Part shown: positions 29,290 through 36,970 of the stretch, in pieces
Layout of the letters: each line of letters begins with the position of its first letter
Numbering within the stretch: the stretch's first letter is position 1
Assembly: GCA_013298815.1 (NCBI GenBank)
Contig: JAAFJF010000027.1
Coordinates: 1 to 40,750 of the forward strand
Source of the DNA: Polaromonas sp.
GTDB lineage: Bacteria; Pseudomonadota; Gammaproteobacteria; Burkholderiales; Burkholderiaceae_C
Direction of reading: 5' to 3'
Length of the DNA stretch: 40,750 nt
Notes under the pieces: model-generated
Told to the model about the DNA's origin: nothing
What the model saw: only the letters and a program-made list of their open reading frames with translations
The model's database searches: none
Position numbers and translations under genes: made by a program

Positions 29290-30570
29290 ATGAAAATTGC
29301 CATAGTTGGCGCAGGCGTTATCGGCGTCACCACAGCGTACGAGCTGGCGTGTGATGGCCATGACGTCACCGTTTTTGAGCGCAACGCCTCCATCGCCGTC
29401 GAATCTAGTTTTGCCAACGCAGGCCTCATCGCGCCAGGTTACGCCGCACCTTGGGCTGCACCAGGTATGCCGTTAAAGGTTTTAACGCACCTATTTAGCA
29501 ACCACGCGCCCGTTAAAATTAAATTTCCTTTATCTAACAATGAGTTAGGGTGGATATGGCAAGCGTGGCGAGCCTGCAAACTTGATACTTACCTCGCCAA
29601 CCGCAACCTTATGCAAGCTCTCGCTAGCTACAGCCGCGACCGCTTGCACGCGGTCACTGCTGATTTGTCGTTGGAATTTGAACGCAATAACGGCTTGATG
29701 GTGCTACTTCGCAGCGCTAAAGATGCCAAACTGATGCAGCCAAGCCTGCAAGTTTTGCGTGAAACTGGCGTGCCGTTCAAAGAAATAACAGCCGAAGAAG
29801 CCCGCTTGGTCGAGCCGGCTTTGAACCCTGACAACGACTTTTTTAGCGCTCTGCACCTGCCTAATGACGAAGTTGGCAACTGCCGCGAGTTCACTTTGTT
29901 GCTCAAAGCTGAATCACAAAAATTAGGTGTTAAATATGAGATGAATACGACCGTAGCCAGCGTATTATCTGCCAAAGGCGCTATTTTAAATATAGCAAAT
30001 GAGGGTGCACAACATCACGCAACGCGAGAGTTTGACGCTGTCGTCATGTGCGCAGGCACGGCAAGTAGCAAACTGCTTAAACCGATATTAAAACCTTTGA
30101 GGCGCAAGCTGCCGCTTGTTCCCGTTTACGGCTATTCCATCAGCGCAGCCATTCGCGAACCGCTCAACGCGCCGCGCAGTGCGGTGATGGACGAACGCTA
30201 CAAAGTGGCGATTTCACGCATGGGCAACCGCGTGCGCGTGGCGGGTAGTGCTGAAATTGGCGGCTCGCTAGAAAACAAGCAAGTTAGCGCGATTTCAACC
30301 CTGTACAAAGTGCTGCAAGACTGGTTTCCAGGCGCAGCGCACATTTCCAACATGGGGGCCAGCGTGACCGAATGGAAAGGCGCACGCCCCATGCTGCCAG
30401 ACGGCCCGCCCGTTATAGGCCCTAGTGGCGTACCCAACATTTGGTTGAATTTAGGGCATGGTGACAGCGGCTGGACGTTGAGCTGCGGTAGTGCGCGAGT
30501 TTTGGCTGATTTGATTGCCAAACGCACGCCAGATGTGGATATCAGTGGTATGTCGATTGACCGTTTTTAA
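29290..30570 (+). CDS. dadA: D-amino acid dehydrogenase (DadA family FAD enzyme)
   Basis: Membrane-associated flavoenzyme that oxidises D-amino acids, often D-alanine, to keto acids. 426 residues, the usual length. N-terminal Rossmann motif IAVVGAGVIGVTTAYELA-like (GxGxxG at 7-12), then FERNASIAVESSFANAGLIAPGYAAPWAAPGMP, and a C-terminal LNLGHGDSGWTLSCGSARVLADLI that completes the FAD site. Substrate within the family is inferred. A dispersed repeat copy encodes VASVLSAKGAILNIA at about residues 222-236. The gene diverges from rpsB and precedes a second flavoenzyme by 47 nt. Confidence 0.88.
   Translation: MKIAIVGAGVIGVTTAYELACDGHDVTVFERNASIAVESSFANAGLIAPGYAAPWAAPGMPLKVLTHLFSNHAPVKIKFPLSNNELGWIWQAWRACKLDTYLANRNLMQALASYSRDRLHAVTADLSLEFERNNGLMVLLRSAKDAKLMQPSLQVLRETGVPFKEITAEEARLVEPALNPDNDFFSALHLPNDEVGNCREFTLLLKAESQKLGVKYEMNTTVASVLSAKGAILNIANEGAQHHATREFDAVVMCAGTASSKLLKPILKPLRRKLPLVPVYGYSISAAIREPLNAPRSAVMDERYKVAISRMGNRVRVAGSAEIGGSLENKQVSAISTLYKVLQDWFPGAAHISNMGASVTEWKGARPMLPDGPPVIGPSGVPNIWLNLGHGDSGWTLSCGSARVLADLIAKRTPDVDISGMSIDRF
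29951..30004 (-). repeat. Dispersed repeat copy inside dadA
   Basis: The plus strand reads GTAGCCAGCGTATTATCTGCC then GCTATTTTAAATATAGC. Its complement matches the copy at 14255-14316 at about 34 of 49 positions. The gene reads it as VASVLSAKGAILNIA, in the same frame and relative orientation as the copies in lpxB and the SpoU methyltransferase gene. Confidence 0.7.
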
Positions 30571-30617
30571 GTAATTTAACAACTTTTATTAATATTTAGT
30601 GATATTTAATCTCTTTT

Positions 30618-31952
30618 ATGACAAATTCAATCGACTCACATCAATTTGACGTGGTCATCATTGGGGCGGGTGCAGCTGGTTTGTTCTGCGCAGGCGTGGC
30701 TGGGCAGGCAGGTTTGAAAGTCTTAATCATTGACCACAGCGACAAAGTGGCTGAAAAAATCCGCATTTCAGGTGGTGGTCGCGCTAATTTCACCAACAAA
30801 GACGTCAGCCCCGCCAACTTTTTAAGTGATAACCCGCATTTTTGCCGCAGCGCCCTGTCCCGCTACACCCCGCGTGACTTCATTGCACTGATGGACAAAC
30901 ATGGCGTCAGTCACCACGAAAAGCACAAAGGCCAGCTGTTTTGTGACCACTCAGCGCAAGATTTGATCGATATGTTGCTCAAAGAGTGCGCAGCGGGCGG
31001 CGTGCATCGCTGGCAACCTTGTCAAATTCGTAATATCAAAGAAATTCCTTCAAAAAATGCCGATTTAGAGCTTAAAAGTGACTCTAGCCAGCGTATTAAC
31101 TGCCTAAATAGCTATGAAATTAATAGCGATAAAGGTATTATAAAGACTTCAAATATTATTATCGCCACCGGTGGGTTGTCGATTCCTAAGATTGGTGCGA
31201 CTGATTTTGGCTACCGCATCGCTAAACAATTTAACCTTCGCTTGGTCGAACCACGACCTGCTCTTGTGCCACTCACGTTTGGCGGTGAAAGCGAGAATAA
31301 CCATTGGTTGCCCTACGCAAATTTGGCTGGTTTAGCGCTACCCGTCGTCATTGAAACGGGCACAAAAAAGTCAAAATCTAACGAGAAAGCCGCATTTTCA
31401 GAAGATTTGCTCTTCACCCACAAAGGTTTAAGTGGCCCTGCAGTTTTACAGATTTCAAGCTTTTGGCGTGAGAACGGCGCTATTAGAATAAATTTAGCGC
31501 CAAATACAGATGTTTTAGCGCTTTTACAGCAATCTAAAGCCCGCTCTCACAAACTGGTAGCAAACGAATTGGCGAACCTCGTTCCAAATATCCCCTCCCG
31601 CTTAGCCGACGCATGGACCAGCACCGACGCCACCTTGCAGCGCCCCATGAGCGACGTACCCGACAAAGCATTGACGCAATTAGCGCAGCGGCTGTCAAGC
31701 TGGGAACTAACGCCCACTGGAACTGAGGGTTACAAAAAAGCCGAAGTCACCCTTGGCGGCGTTGACACGCGGGATGTGTCGTCGCAAACCATGGAATCCA
31801 AGCAGCCAGGGCTGTATTTCATTGGCGAAGTGTTGGATGTGACCGGCTGGTTAGGTGGTTACAACTTTCAGTGGGCTTGGGCGAGTGGGTTTGCTTGTGC
31901 GCAAGGGTTGGCGCAGAGGTTTAAGGCTCAAACGGACCAAACTGCAAATTAA
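30618..31952 (+). CDS. BaiN/YhiN-family flavoprotein (NAD(P)/FAD-dependent oxidoreductase)
   Basis: Flavoprotein of the HI0933/YhiN family, 444 residues; its substrate in these bacteria is not known. The FAD-binding region is DVVIIGAGAAGLFCAG (16-21 GAGAAG), followed by KIRISGGGRANFTNKDVSP, typical of the family, and a C-terminal GLYFIGEVLDVTGWLGGYNFQWAWASG. The segment before IIIATGGLSIPK is about 15 residues longer than I expect and is AT-rich: a dispersed repeat copy encodes SSQRINCLNSYEINSD there. The stop codon overlaps the stop of the convergent permease gene by 3 nt. Confidence 0.87.
   Translation: MTNSIDSHQFDVVIIGAGAAGLFCAGVAGQAGLKVLIIDHSDKVAEKIRISGGGRANFTNKDVSPANFLSDNPHFCRSALSRYTPRDFIALMDKHGVSHHEKHKGQLFCDHSAQDLIDMLLKECAAGGVHRWQPCQIRNIKEIPSKNADLELKSDSSQRINCLNSYEINSDKGIIKTSNIIIATGGLSIPKIGATDFGYRIAKQFNLRLVEPRPALVPLTFGGESENNHWLPYANLAGLALPVVIETGTKKSKSNEKAAFSEDLLFTHKGLSGPAVLQISSFWRENGAIRINLAPNTDVLALLQQSKARSHKLVANELANLVPNIPSRLADAWTSTDATLQRPMSDVPDKALTQLAQRLSSWELTPTGTEGYKKAEVTLGGVDTRDVSSQTMESKQPGLYFIGEVLDVTGWLGGYNFQWAWASGFACAQGLAQRFKAQTDQTAN
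31081..31134 (-). repeat. Dispersed repeat copy inserted in the BaiN-like gene
   Basis: The plus strand reads CTCTAGCCAGCGTATTAACT, then GCCTAAATAGCTATGAAATT and AATAGC. Its complement keeps ATAGCT, AGGCAGT, AATACGC and GGCTAGAG of the family core and is among the closest copies. It is read in a different frame from the other coding copies, giving SSQRINCLNSYEINSD, again without a stop. Confidence 0.82.
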
Positions 31953-33007
31953 ACCAACCCCCTGTCCATCAATTCCTTTTTGATATACGCATAAAACACC
32001 GGCGCTGCCACCACACCTGGCACACCAAACAGCGTCTCCATCACCAAAATAGCGGTCAGCATTTCCCAAGATTTTGCATTGATTTGTCCTCCGATGATGC
32101 GCGCGTTCAAGAAGTATTCCAACTTATGAATCACCACCATGAAAACCAGCGAACCAATGGCGATAGGCAGTGAGTAGGATAGCGCCACGATGACGATGAC
32201 GGTGTTTGACACGATGTTGCCGACCACAGGTATCAGCCCCGCCAAAAAGGTGATGGCAATCATGCTTTTGGTTAGAGGCAAGTGCACACCTAGCATCGGC
32301 AAAACAACAGCCAGGTAAATAGCCGTAAACACGGTGTTGATGGACGAAATATAGACTTGTGCGAACACAATTTTGCGAAACATCAAGCCCATATTGCCCA
32401 CGCGTTCGGTCAAAGCATCAGCCAGCGCACGTTTTTGAGGTTTTTTATCATTGTCGGACGTGTCGTTGGTAGTGTCATTCAAGGCCACCATGCTGCCAAT
32501 AATCATGCCCAAAATGAGCTGCACCACAATGTGCCCAGCTTGTTGACCTAGGCCTTTGGCTTCGCCGGCGTGTTCGCGCAGCCAGTCGGTCATCCACTGG
32601 CGTAAAGCGTCCACGCCGTCAGGCAAATAGGTGCTCGCCCACTGAGGCAGTTGGCTGCGCGAGGCTTCAATCATGTCTGCCAGCTTTTGCAGCAAATGCT
32701 GAAGATTGCTCGCATCACTGCGCAAAAACACCGCCGCAGCCCACAGCGCTGCGCTAATAGCCATAATAATCACCGTTGACAGTAACACCACGGCAATCGT
32801 GCGCGATGTTTTACTGCTGTATCGCTTTTCAATAGCGGGTGCCATCAAATGCACCAAGGAATACACCAACAAACCTGCAAACAAAGCGACCAATAGGCCA
32901 AATTTCACAACCGCGAATAGCGCGATGGCAGCGAAAATGTAGGATGCCATCTCAGATTTGGTGAGCGACTGAAGGTTTGTTTTAGCGTTTGTTTTAGCAG
33001 TATTCAT
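31949..33007 (-). CDS. AI-2E/PerM-family transporter
   Basis: Inner-membrane protein of the AI-2 exporter (TqsA/PerM) superfamily, 352 residues from ATG at 33007. It has about eight hydrophobic segments: two near the N-terminus (about 23-60), one at about 65-90, a soluble region rich in Ser and Gln, then a C-terminal group with [33 protein letters not shown] and the conserved family region [23 protein letters not shown]. The transported substrate is unknown. A longer in-frame start (33043) would add 12 residues. The N-terminal tail is Thr/Lys/Asn-rich. Confidence 0.86.
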   Translation of the reverse strand: MNTAKTNAKTNLQSLTKSEMASYIFAAIALFAVVKFGLLVALFAGLLVYSLVHLMAPAIEKRYSSKTSRTIAVVLLSTVIIMAISAALWAAAVFLRSDASNLQHLLQKLADMIEASRSQLPQWASTYLPDGVDALRQWMTDWLREHAGEAKGLGQQAGHIVVQLILGMIIGSMVALNDTTNDTSDNDKKPQKRALADALTERVGNMGLMFRKIVFAQVYISSINTVFTAIYLAVVLPMLGVHLPLTKSMIAITFLAGLIPVVGNIVSNTVIVIVALSYSLPIAIGSLVFMVVIHKLEYFLNARIIGGQINAKSWEMLTAILVMETLFGVPGVVAAPVFYAYIKKELMDRGLV

Positions 33008-33105
33008 GCGCAAAATGTACCCCAAATTCAGTTTCAGATTCATTCTTGGACCAAGGTTTCAGCGTCATTCTGGACGGCATGCTGATGGCTAGTAAAAAAA
33101 TTGGG

Positions 33106-33111
33106 TATAAT
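33106..33111 (+). promoter_or_regulatory. -10 element of the rpsU promoter
   Basis: An exact TATAAT lies 109 nt before the rpsU start. The -35 region is not convincing. The leader it would create contains a GC-rich hairpin. Confidence 0.45.
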
Positions 33112-33150
33112 CTAAGACTTTACAGCTGCACTCATGAGCCATTGTTCTGT

Positions 33151-33179
33151 GTAGCAACAAATACCCCGCGCGGGGCTAC
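33151..33179 (+). promoter_or_regulatory. GC-rich hairpin in the rpsU leader
   Basis: CCCCGCGCGGGG (33164-33175) is self-complementary and is flanked by GTAGC and CTAC, which can pair outside it. It stands out in an AT-rich leader, 41 nt before the rpsU ATG. Its role is unknown. Confidence 0.4.
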
Positions 33180-33219
33180 GATCTTCCCAGCGCAATTATT
33201 TTTCGGAAATTATTATTTC

Positions 33220-33432
33220 ATGACCACTATTCGTTTAAAAGAGAATGAGCCGTTTGATGTTGCACTGCGTCGCTTTAAGCGCCAGATTGAGAAGCTGGGT
33301 TTATTGACTGACCTGCGCGCTCGCGAGTTTTACGAGAAGCCAACTACAGAGCGTAAGCGTAAGAAATCTGCTGCTGTCAAGCGTAACTACAAGCGTATTC
33401 GCTCTATGCAGTTGCCTAAGAAAATGTACTAA
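33220..33432 (+). CDS. rpsU: 30S ribosomal protein S21
   Basis: Ribosomal protein bS21, 70 residues: [19 protein letters not shown], then a basic helix with [21 protein letters not shown] and a C-terminal LPKKMY. The ATG at 33220 matches orthologues. Upstream, the nearest purine-rich match (CGGA) is about 12 nt from the ATG, so the Shine-Dalgarno sequence is weak. A strong terminator follows at 33483. The gene precedes yqeY, an arrangement common in proteobacteria. Confidence 0.96.
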   Translation: MTTIRLKENEPFDVALRRFKRQIEKLGLLTDLRAREFYEKPTTERKRKKSAAVKRNYKRIRSMQLPKKMY

Positions 33433-33482
33433 AGCTTACCCGCTTTAGAGTGTACTAACCGTACAGCTTTTAAGCGCAAAAC

Positions 33483-33515
33483 AAGCCCGCCAGACATGCT
33501 CTTGCGGGCTTTTTT
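33483..33515 (+). terminator. Rho-independent terminator after rpsU
   Basis: AAGCCCGC (33483-33490) pairs perfectly with GCGGGCTT (33504-33511) and is followed by a T-tract. It lies 51 nt after the rpsU stop. Confidence 0.9.
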
Positions 33516-33577
33516 ACTTTAAGCACGCAATTTTTCAACCTAGAATAAATCGACAGTATTTCGAAAAGGAAACCCTT

Positions 33578-34024
33578 ATGTTACTCAAAGACCAAATCAC
33601 CGAAGACATGAAATCTGCCATGCGTGCCAAAGACGCGGAGCGTTTGGGCACAATTCGCTTGCTTTTGTCTGCCTGCAAACAAAAAGAAGTGGATGAGCGT
33701 GTCATTTTGGACGACACCATGGTTATTGCCATCATCGACAAAATGATCAAACAGCGCAAAGACAGCATTGACGCATTCACAAAAGCCGAACGCAAAGATA
33801 TGGCTGACAAAGAAGCGGCTGAAATCACCGTTTTGCAAGGCTATTTACCTGTGCGTATGACGTCTGAGGAAGTCTTAACTGCCGTTAAAGCCATCGTCAC
33901 TACATTGGGGGCTTCTGGCCCCGGCGACATGGGAAAAGTCATGGGTGCGGCCAAGACGCAATTGGCGGGCAAAGCCGAGATGGGTCAAGTTTCGGCTGCT
34001 GTCAAGGCTGCACTAGCTGGTTGA
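33578..34024 (+). CDS. GatB/YqeY domain protein
   Basis: Small helical protein of 148 residues, homologous to the C-terminal tRNA-binding domain of the amidotransferase subunit GatB. Family motifs: MKSAMRAKDAERLGTIRLLLSA, KMIKQRKDSIDAFTKAERKD, LQGYLPVRMTSEE and the ending MGKVMGAAKTQLAGKAEMGQVSAAVKAAL. AAAAGGA lies about 7 nt before the ATG. The cellular role is not firmly established. It faces the barrel protein gene across a 124-nt convergent gap. Confidence 0.92.
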   Translation: MLLKDQITEDMKSAMRAKDAERLGTIRLLLSACKQKEVDERVILDDTMVIAIIDKMIKQRKDSIDAFTKAERKDMADKEAAEITVLQGYLPVRMTSEEVLTAVKAIVTTLGASGPGDMGKVMGAAKTQLAGKAEMGQVSAAVKAALAG

Positions 34025-34130
34025 GTTCTACAACTAGGTTAGGATCAGCTGATTAGATTCAGGGGGTTAGGTTGGTTAGGGCCATCCGGTTAAATCCAAC
34101 CAACTCATATTGGGAAGGTAATGACACTAG

Positions 34131-34152
34131 GTAATGTCCAATAGGGCATTAC
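34131..34152. other. Hairpin at the end of the barrel-protein gene
   Basis: GTAATGTCC and GGGCATTAC pair over 9 bp (one G-U) around a 4-nt loop, overlapping the stop codon of the minus-strand gene. No T-tract follows on either strand. It may help end convergent transcription between yqeY and this gene. Confidence 0.35.
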
Positions 34153-34676
34153 TTAAACGTTGCATTCATCTGTAACATCAACCCAGCTGCGCCTAACACG
34201 TTCAACTGTGCAGCAAACTGGTCGTTGAAGTCCCACCCGATTGAAGGAATCACCCCCAAGCCCCAACCGCTTGAGGTATTGATGGGAATTTTTTTATCGT
34301 AGGGTGGCTTGTAGCCGTGAATGACACCCGCTGATATTTTTGTGAAAAGCTTAGGCATGCTAGGCTCTGGTCTAAATTTAGCGCCTACATATACATACTG
34401 CGTAGGCTGCCCAAAAGAATTACTGAAAAACGCAGCACCCGCAAAATAGCGCTCATTCAACATTTTTTCTGCGCCTACGAGCCAAACGTATGAGTGTTTT
34501 TCTTCTGACTCGTCTCTGTTGATGTCTGAGTAATGAAACGTCAATGGCGATGCCATCACGGTCCATTGACCAGCCTCAGCCAAATTGGTGCTCATTTTTA
34601 AGTCTTGCGCCTGTGCAACCACGTGAGCAAGAGCAAAAACACCAGTTGCGGCGACATAGGGTAAGGACTTAAACAT
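34149..34676 (-). CDS. Predicted outer-membrane beta-barrel protein
   Basis: Secreted protein of 175 residues with a signal peptide (about 1-23, ATGVFALAHVVAQA) and a mature part of alternating polar and hydrophobic residues. The conserved-looking stretch is FAGAAFFSNSFGQPTQYVYVGAKF; the end is LQLNVLG-like strands finishing NATFK with a near-terminal Phe. I recall similar comamonad proteins labelled as sn-glycerol-3-phosphate transporter, a label I doubt. The layout, with a Lys-Ile-Pro-rich periplasmic turn before two last strands, is loosely like the lipid A palmitoyltransferase PagP, but catalytic residues cannot be matched. ATG at 34676 is preceded by AAGG. Function unknown. Confidence 0.7.
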   Translation of the reverse strand: MFKSLPYVAATGVFALAHVVAQAQDLKMSTNLAEAGQWTVMASPLTFHYSDINRDESEEKHSYVWLVGAEKMLNERYFAGAAFFSNSFGQPTQYVYVGAKFRPEPSMPKLFTKISAGVIHGYKPPYDKKIPINTSSGWGLGVIPSIGWDFNDQFAAQLNVLGAAGLMLQMNATFK

Positions 34677-34745
34677 AGGGAACACCTTAAATTAACACTT
34701 GTTGAACGGTGCGGCCATTGTAGCTTTGCTTAACTGTGTTTAATG

Positions 34746-36191
34746 TCAACTTCCGGCCACCTTCATGCGGTTTAACAACACCGACCCCATCGTTTTCGCG
34801 CCAGACACGTAAGTGTCTGATCCAATCGCCTCAATACCTTTGAGCATGGTTTTGAAGTTGCCAGCAATGGTGATTTCATGCACGGGAAAGGCAATCACGC
34901 CGTGTTCAACCCAAAAACCGCTCGCACCGCGTGAATAGTCACCCGTCACGCCATTGACGCCTGAACCCATCATTTCGGTCACAAACAAACCTGTGCCGAG
35001 TTTGCGCAGCATCTCGTCCAAGTCGTCGCCCGCCTGAGTACGCGTCGATGTCATCGTCAAATTGTGCGATCCACCAGCGTTTCCCGTCGTTTTCATGCCC
35101 AGTTTGCGGGCGCTGTAGCTGCCTAAAAAGTAGCCTTCCACAACGCCAGATTTGATGACTTGACGTGCTTTGACCCGTACGCCCTCATCATCAAACGGCG
35201 AGCTGCCGTTGCCACGCAGTACAAACGGGTCTTCCATCACATTGATGTGCTTGGGCAGCACTTGTTTGCCCAAGGAATCGAGCAAAAATGAGCTTTTGCG
35301 GTACAGCGCCCCGCCGCTGACCGCGTTGACCAAACCACCAAGCAAACCGCCAGCCACGGGTGATTCAAACAACACGGGGCATTCAGTTGTGGGGATTTTG
35401 CGGGACTTCAAACGGCTCAAAGCACGCTGTGCGGCGTAACGACCAATAGCCTCGGGAGATGCCAAATCGTCAACATTGCGTGCCGTGCTGTACCAGCCGT
35501 CGCGCTGCATGTCGTCGCCACGGCTAGCGATGGGCGATACCGACATCGATTGCCGCGAACTGGCATAGCCGCCGCGAAATCCATGCGTGTGCGCGCTGAA
35601 AAAGTGGCTTTGCTGGGCTGATACGCCCGCGCCTTCGCTGTTGGTGATGAAGCGTTTGCTGGTGTTCAAGGCCGCAGCCTCGCACTCCAGCGCCAGTACA
35701 GCGGCTTGCTCGCTGGTCACCGCCCAAGGGTGAAACAGGTCTAAATTGATGGCGGCGATTTCAGCTTCGGTGGCGATATCGGCTTCATCCGGCAGCGCTG
35801 CAAACGGGTCTTCCGCCGTGAATCGGGCAATGTCAAACGCGGCTTGCACGGTGCGCTCGATGGCGGCTTTGGAGAAATCTGACGTGCTGGCATTACCGCG
35901 CCGCTGCCCGACATACACCGTGACACCCAATGATTTGTCGCGGTTGCGCTCCACGTTTTCCAACTCGCCTTTGCGAACAGACACGCTCAAACCGCAGCCT
36001 TCAGACGCATCAGCCCCCGCGTCCGTCGCGCCAATTTTCTTGGCATGCGCAATGGCGCTGTCCACCAAATCTTCGAAAAATGGGCGGGAATAGGCAAAAC
36101 CAGAGGTTTTTCCTTGTGTACCAGTGTTTTTTACGGTGGATTTAGCAGTTTTAGTTGTCTTCAAAGCGGTGTTTTTCATTGGTTTATTCAT
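34746..36191 (-). CDS. pmbA: Metalloprotease-related protein PmbA (TldE)
   Basis: Non-catalytic partner of the TldD protease in the TldD/TldE complex, which processes peptides such as microcins. 481 residues. The N-terminal 35 residues are Lys/Thr/Asn-rich and probably disordered. The body has DAGADASEGCGLSVSVRKGELENVERNRDKSLGVTVYVG, then KIPTTECPVLFESPVAGGLLGGLVNAVSGGALYRKSSFL and the C-terminal VTGDYSRGASGFWVEHG. It has no HExxH motif, in agreement with the TldE side of the family. It diverges from darP. Confidence 0.95.
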   Translation of the reverse strand: MNKPMKNTALKTTKTAKSTVKNTGTQGKTSGFAYSRPFFEDLVDSAIAHAKKIGATDAGADASEGCGLSVSVRKGELENVERNRDKSLGVTVYVGQRRGNASTSDFSKAAIERTVQAAFDIARFTAEDPFAALPDEADIATEAEIAAINLDLFHPWAVTSEQAAVLALECEAAALNTSKRFITNSEGAGVSAQQSHFFSAHTHGFRGGYASSRQSMSVSPIASRGDDMQRDGWYSTARNVDDLASPEAIGRYAAQRALSRLKSRKIPTTECPVLFESPVAGGLLGGLVNAVSGGALYRKSSFLLDSLGKQVLPKHINVMEDPFVLRGNGSSPFDDEGVRVKARQVIKSGVVEGYFLGSYSARKLGMKTTGNAGGSHNLTMTSTRTQAGDDLDEMLRKLGTGLFVTEMMGSGVNGVTGDYSRGASGFWVEHGVIAFPVHEITIAGNFKTMLKGIEAIGSDTYVSGAKTMGSVLLNRMKVAGS

Positions 36192-36254
36192 GGTAATCAC
36201 TTACCCAAGCGCTTATGATACTTGCTTACTCAGATACTAAAGAAAAACGCAATC

Positions 36255-36902
36255 ATGGCAGGCAAATTCAAAAAAGGTTATTACGTCAACGGGCACTTTG
36301 TCGCTGAAGACAGCGCTATTGACCTAGAACTCAAACGCGAGATGAAAGGCCGGCATGAAACTAGCCGCACCGACGACAAAAAGGAAAGCGATGCCCTGCA
36401 AGAATTAGGTGAAAACCTCACGACGCTGAATGCTGACCAACTCGCCAATATCGGCCTGAATGACAAACTGCTGGACGCGCTGACCGAGGTACACCGCATC
36501 ACCAACTTTGAAGGCCGTCGTCGCCACATGCAGTTCATCGGCAAGCTGATGCGTAAGTTAGAGCCCGAAGAAGTTGAGCGCGCCAAAACTGCCATTCTAA
36601 ATAAAACCACTGGCTCCGCCGCCGACAAAATGGCCCTGCATGTCGCAGAAAAGTGGCGCGACGACCTGATCGCCAACGACGACGCCTTCCAGCGCTGGAT
36701 AGGCATCAAGCCCGAAACAGATACCCAACAACTCCGCGCCCTCATCCGCCAAGCCCGCAAAGACCAGGACGCCATGGTCAAAGCCCCAGCTGGTACGCCG
36801 CACCGCCAAGGGCGGGCTTATCGGGAGATTTTCTTGTTGGTGCGGGAGGGGTTGGAGTATGAGGATAGAGCGGATGATGCATCTGAAACCGGTCAGTCTT
36901 AG
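36255..36902 (+). CDS. darP: Ribosome-associated protein DarP (YjgA)
   Basis: Binds pre-50S particles and assists 50S assembly. 215 residues from ATG at 36255 (MAGKFKKGYYVNGHF), which fits better than an upstream in-frame start. It is highly charged and helical, with the family region LADQ-like NADQLANIGLNDKLLDALTEVHRITNFEGRRRHMQFIGKLMR and a C-terminal LIRQARKDQDAMVKAPAGTPHRQGRAYREIF. Paired divergently with pmbA, a common arrangement. Confidence 0.93.
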   Translation: MAGKFKKGYYVNGHFVAEDSAIDLELKREMKGRHETSRTDDKKESDALQELGENLTTLNADQLANIGLNDKLLDALTEVHRITNFEGRRRHMQFIGKLMRKLEPEEVERAKTAILNKTTGSAADKMALHVAEKWRDDLIANDDAFQRWIGIKPETDTQQLRALIRQARKDQDAMVKAPAGTPHRQGRAYREIFLLVREGLEYEDRADDASETGQS

Positions 36903-36906
36903 ACGA

Positions 36907-36966
36907 TTTTTACTATTTATTTGATAGCTATTTAGACAATAAATACTTCGGATAGATGCTAATTTA
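36907..36966 (+). repeat. Intergenic dispersed repeat copy, left of the methyltransferase gene
   Basis: Plus-strand copy with TTTTTACTAT, GATAGCTATTTAGACAATAA, ATACTTCGGATAGATGC and AATTTA, diverged from the reference at several core positions. It begins 5 nt after the darP stop and ends 4 nt before the methyltransferase ATG. Same orientation as the copy at 38097. Confidence 0.75.
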
Positions 36967-36970
36967 ACCC

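Noticed and set aside
33046-33219. In-frame N-terminal extension of rpsU
   Set aside because: S21 proteins begin at [12 protein letters not shown]; the upstream stretch includes the promoter and leader hairpin.
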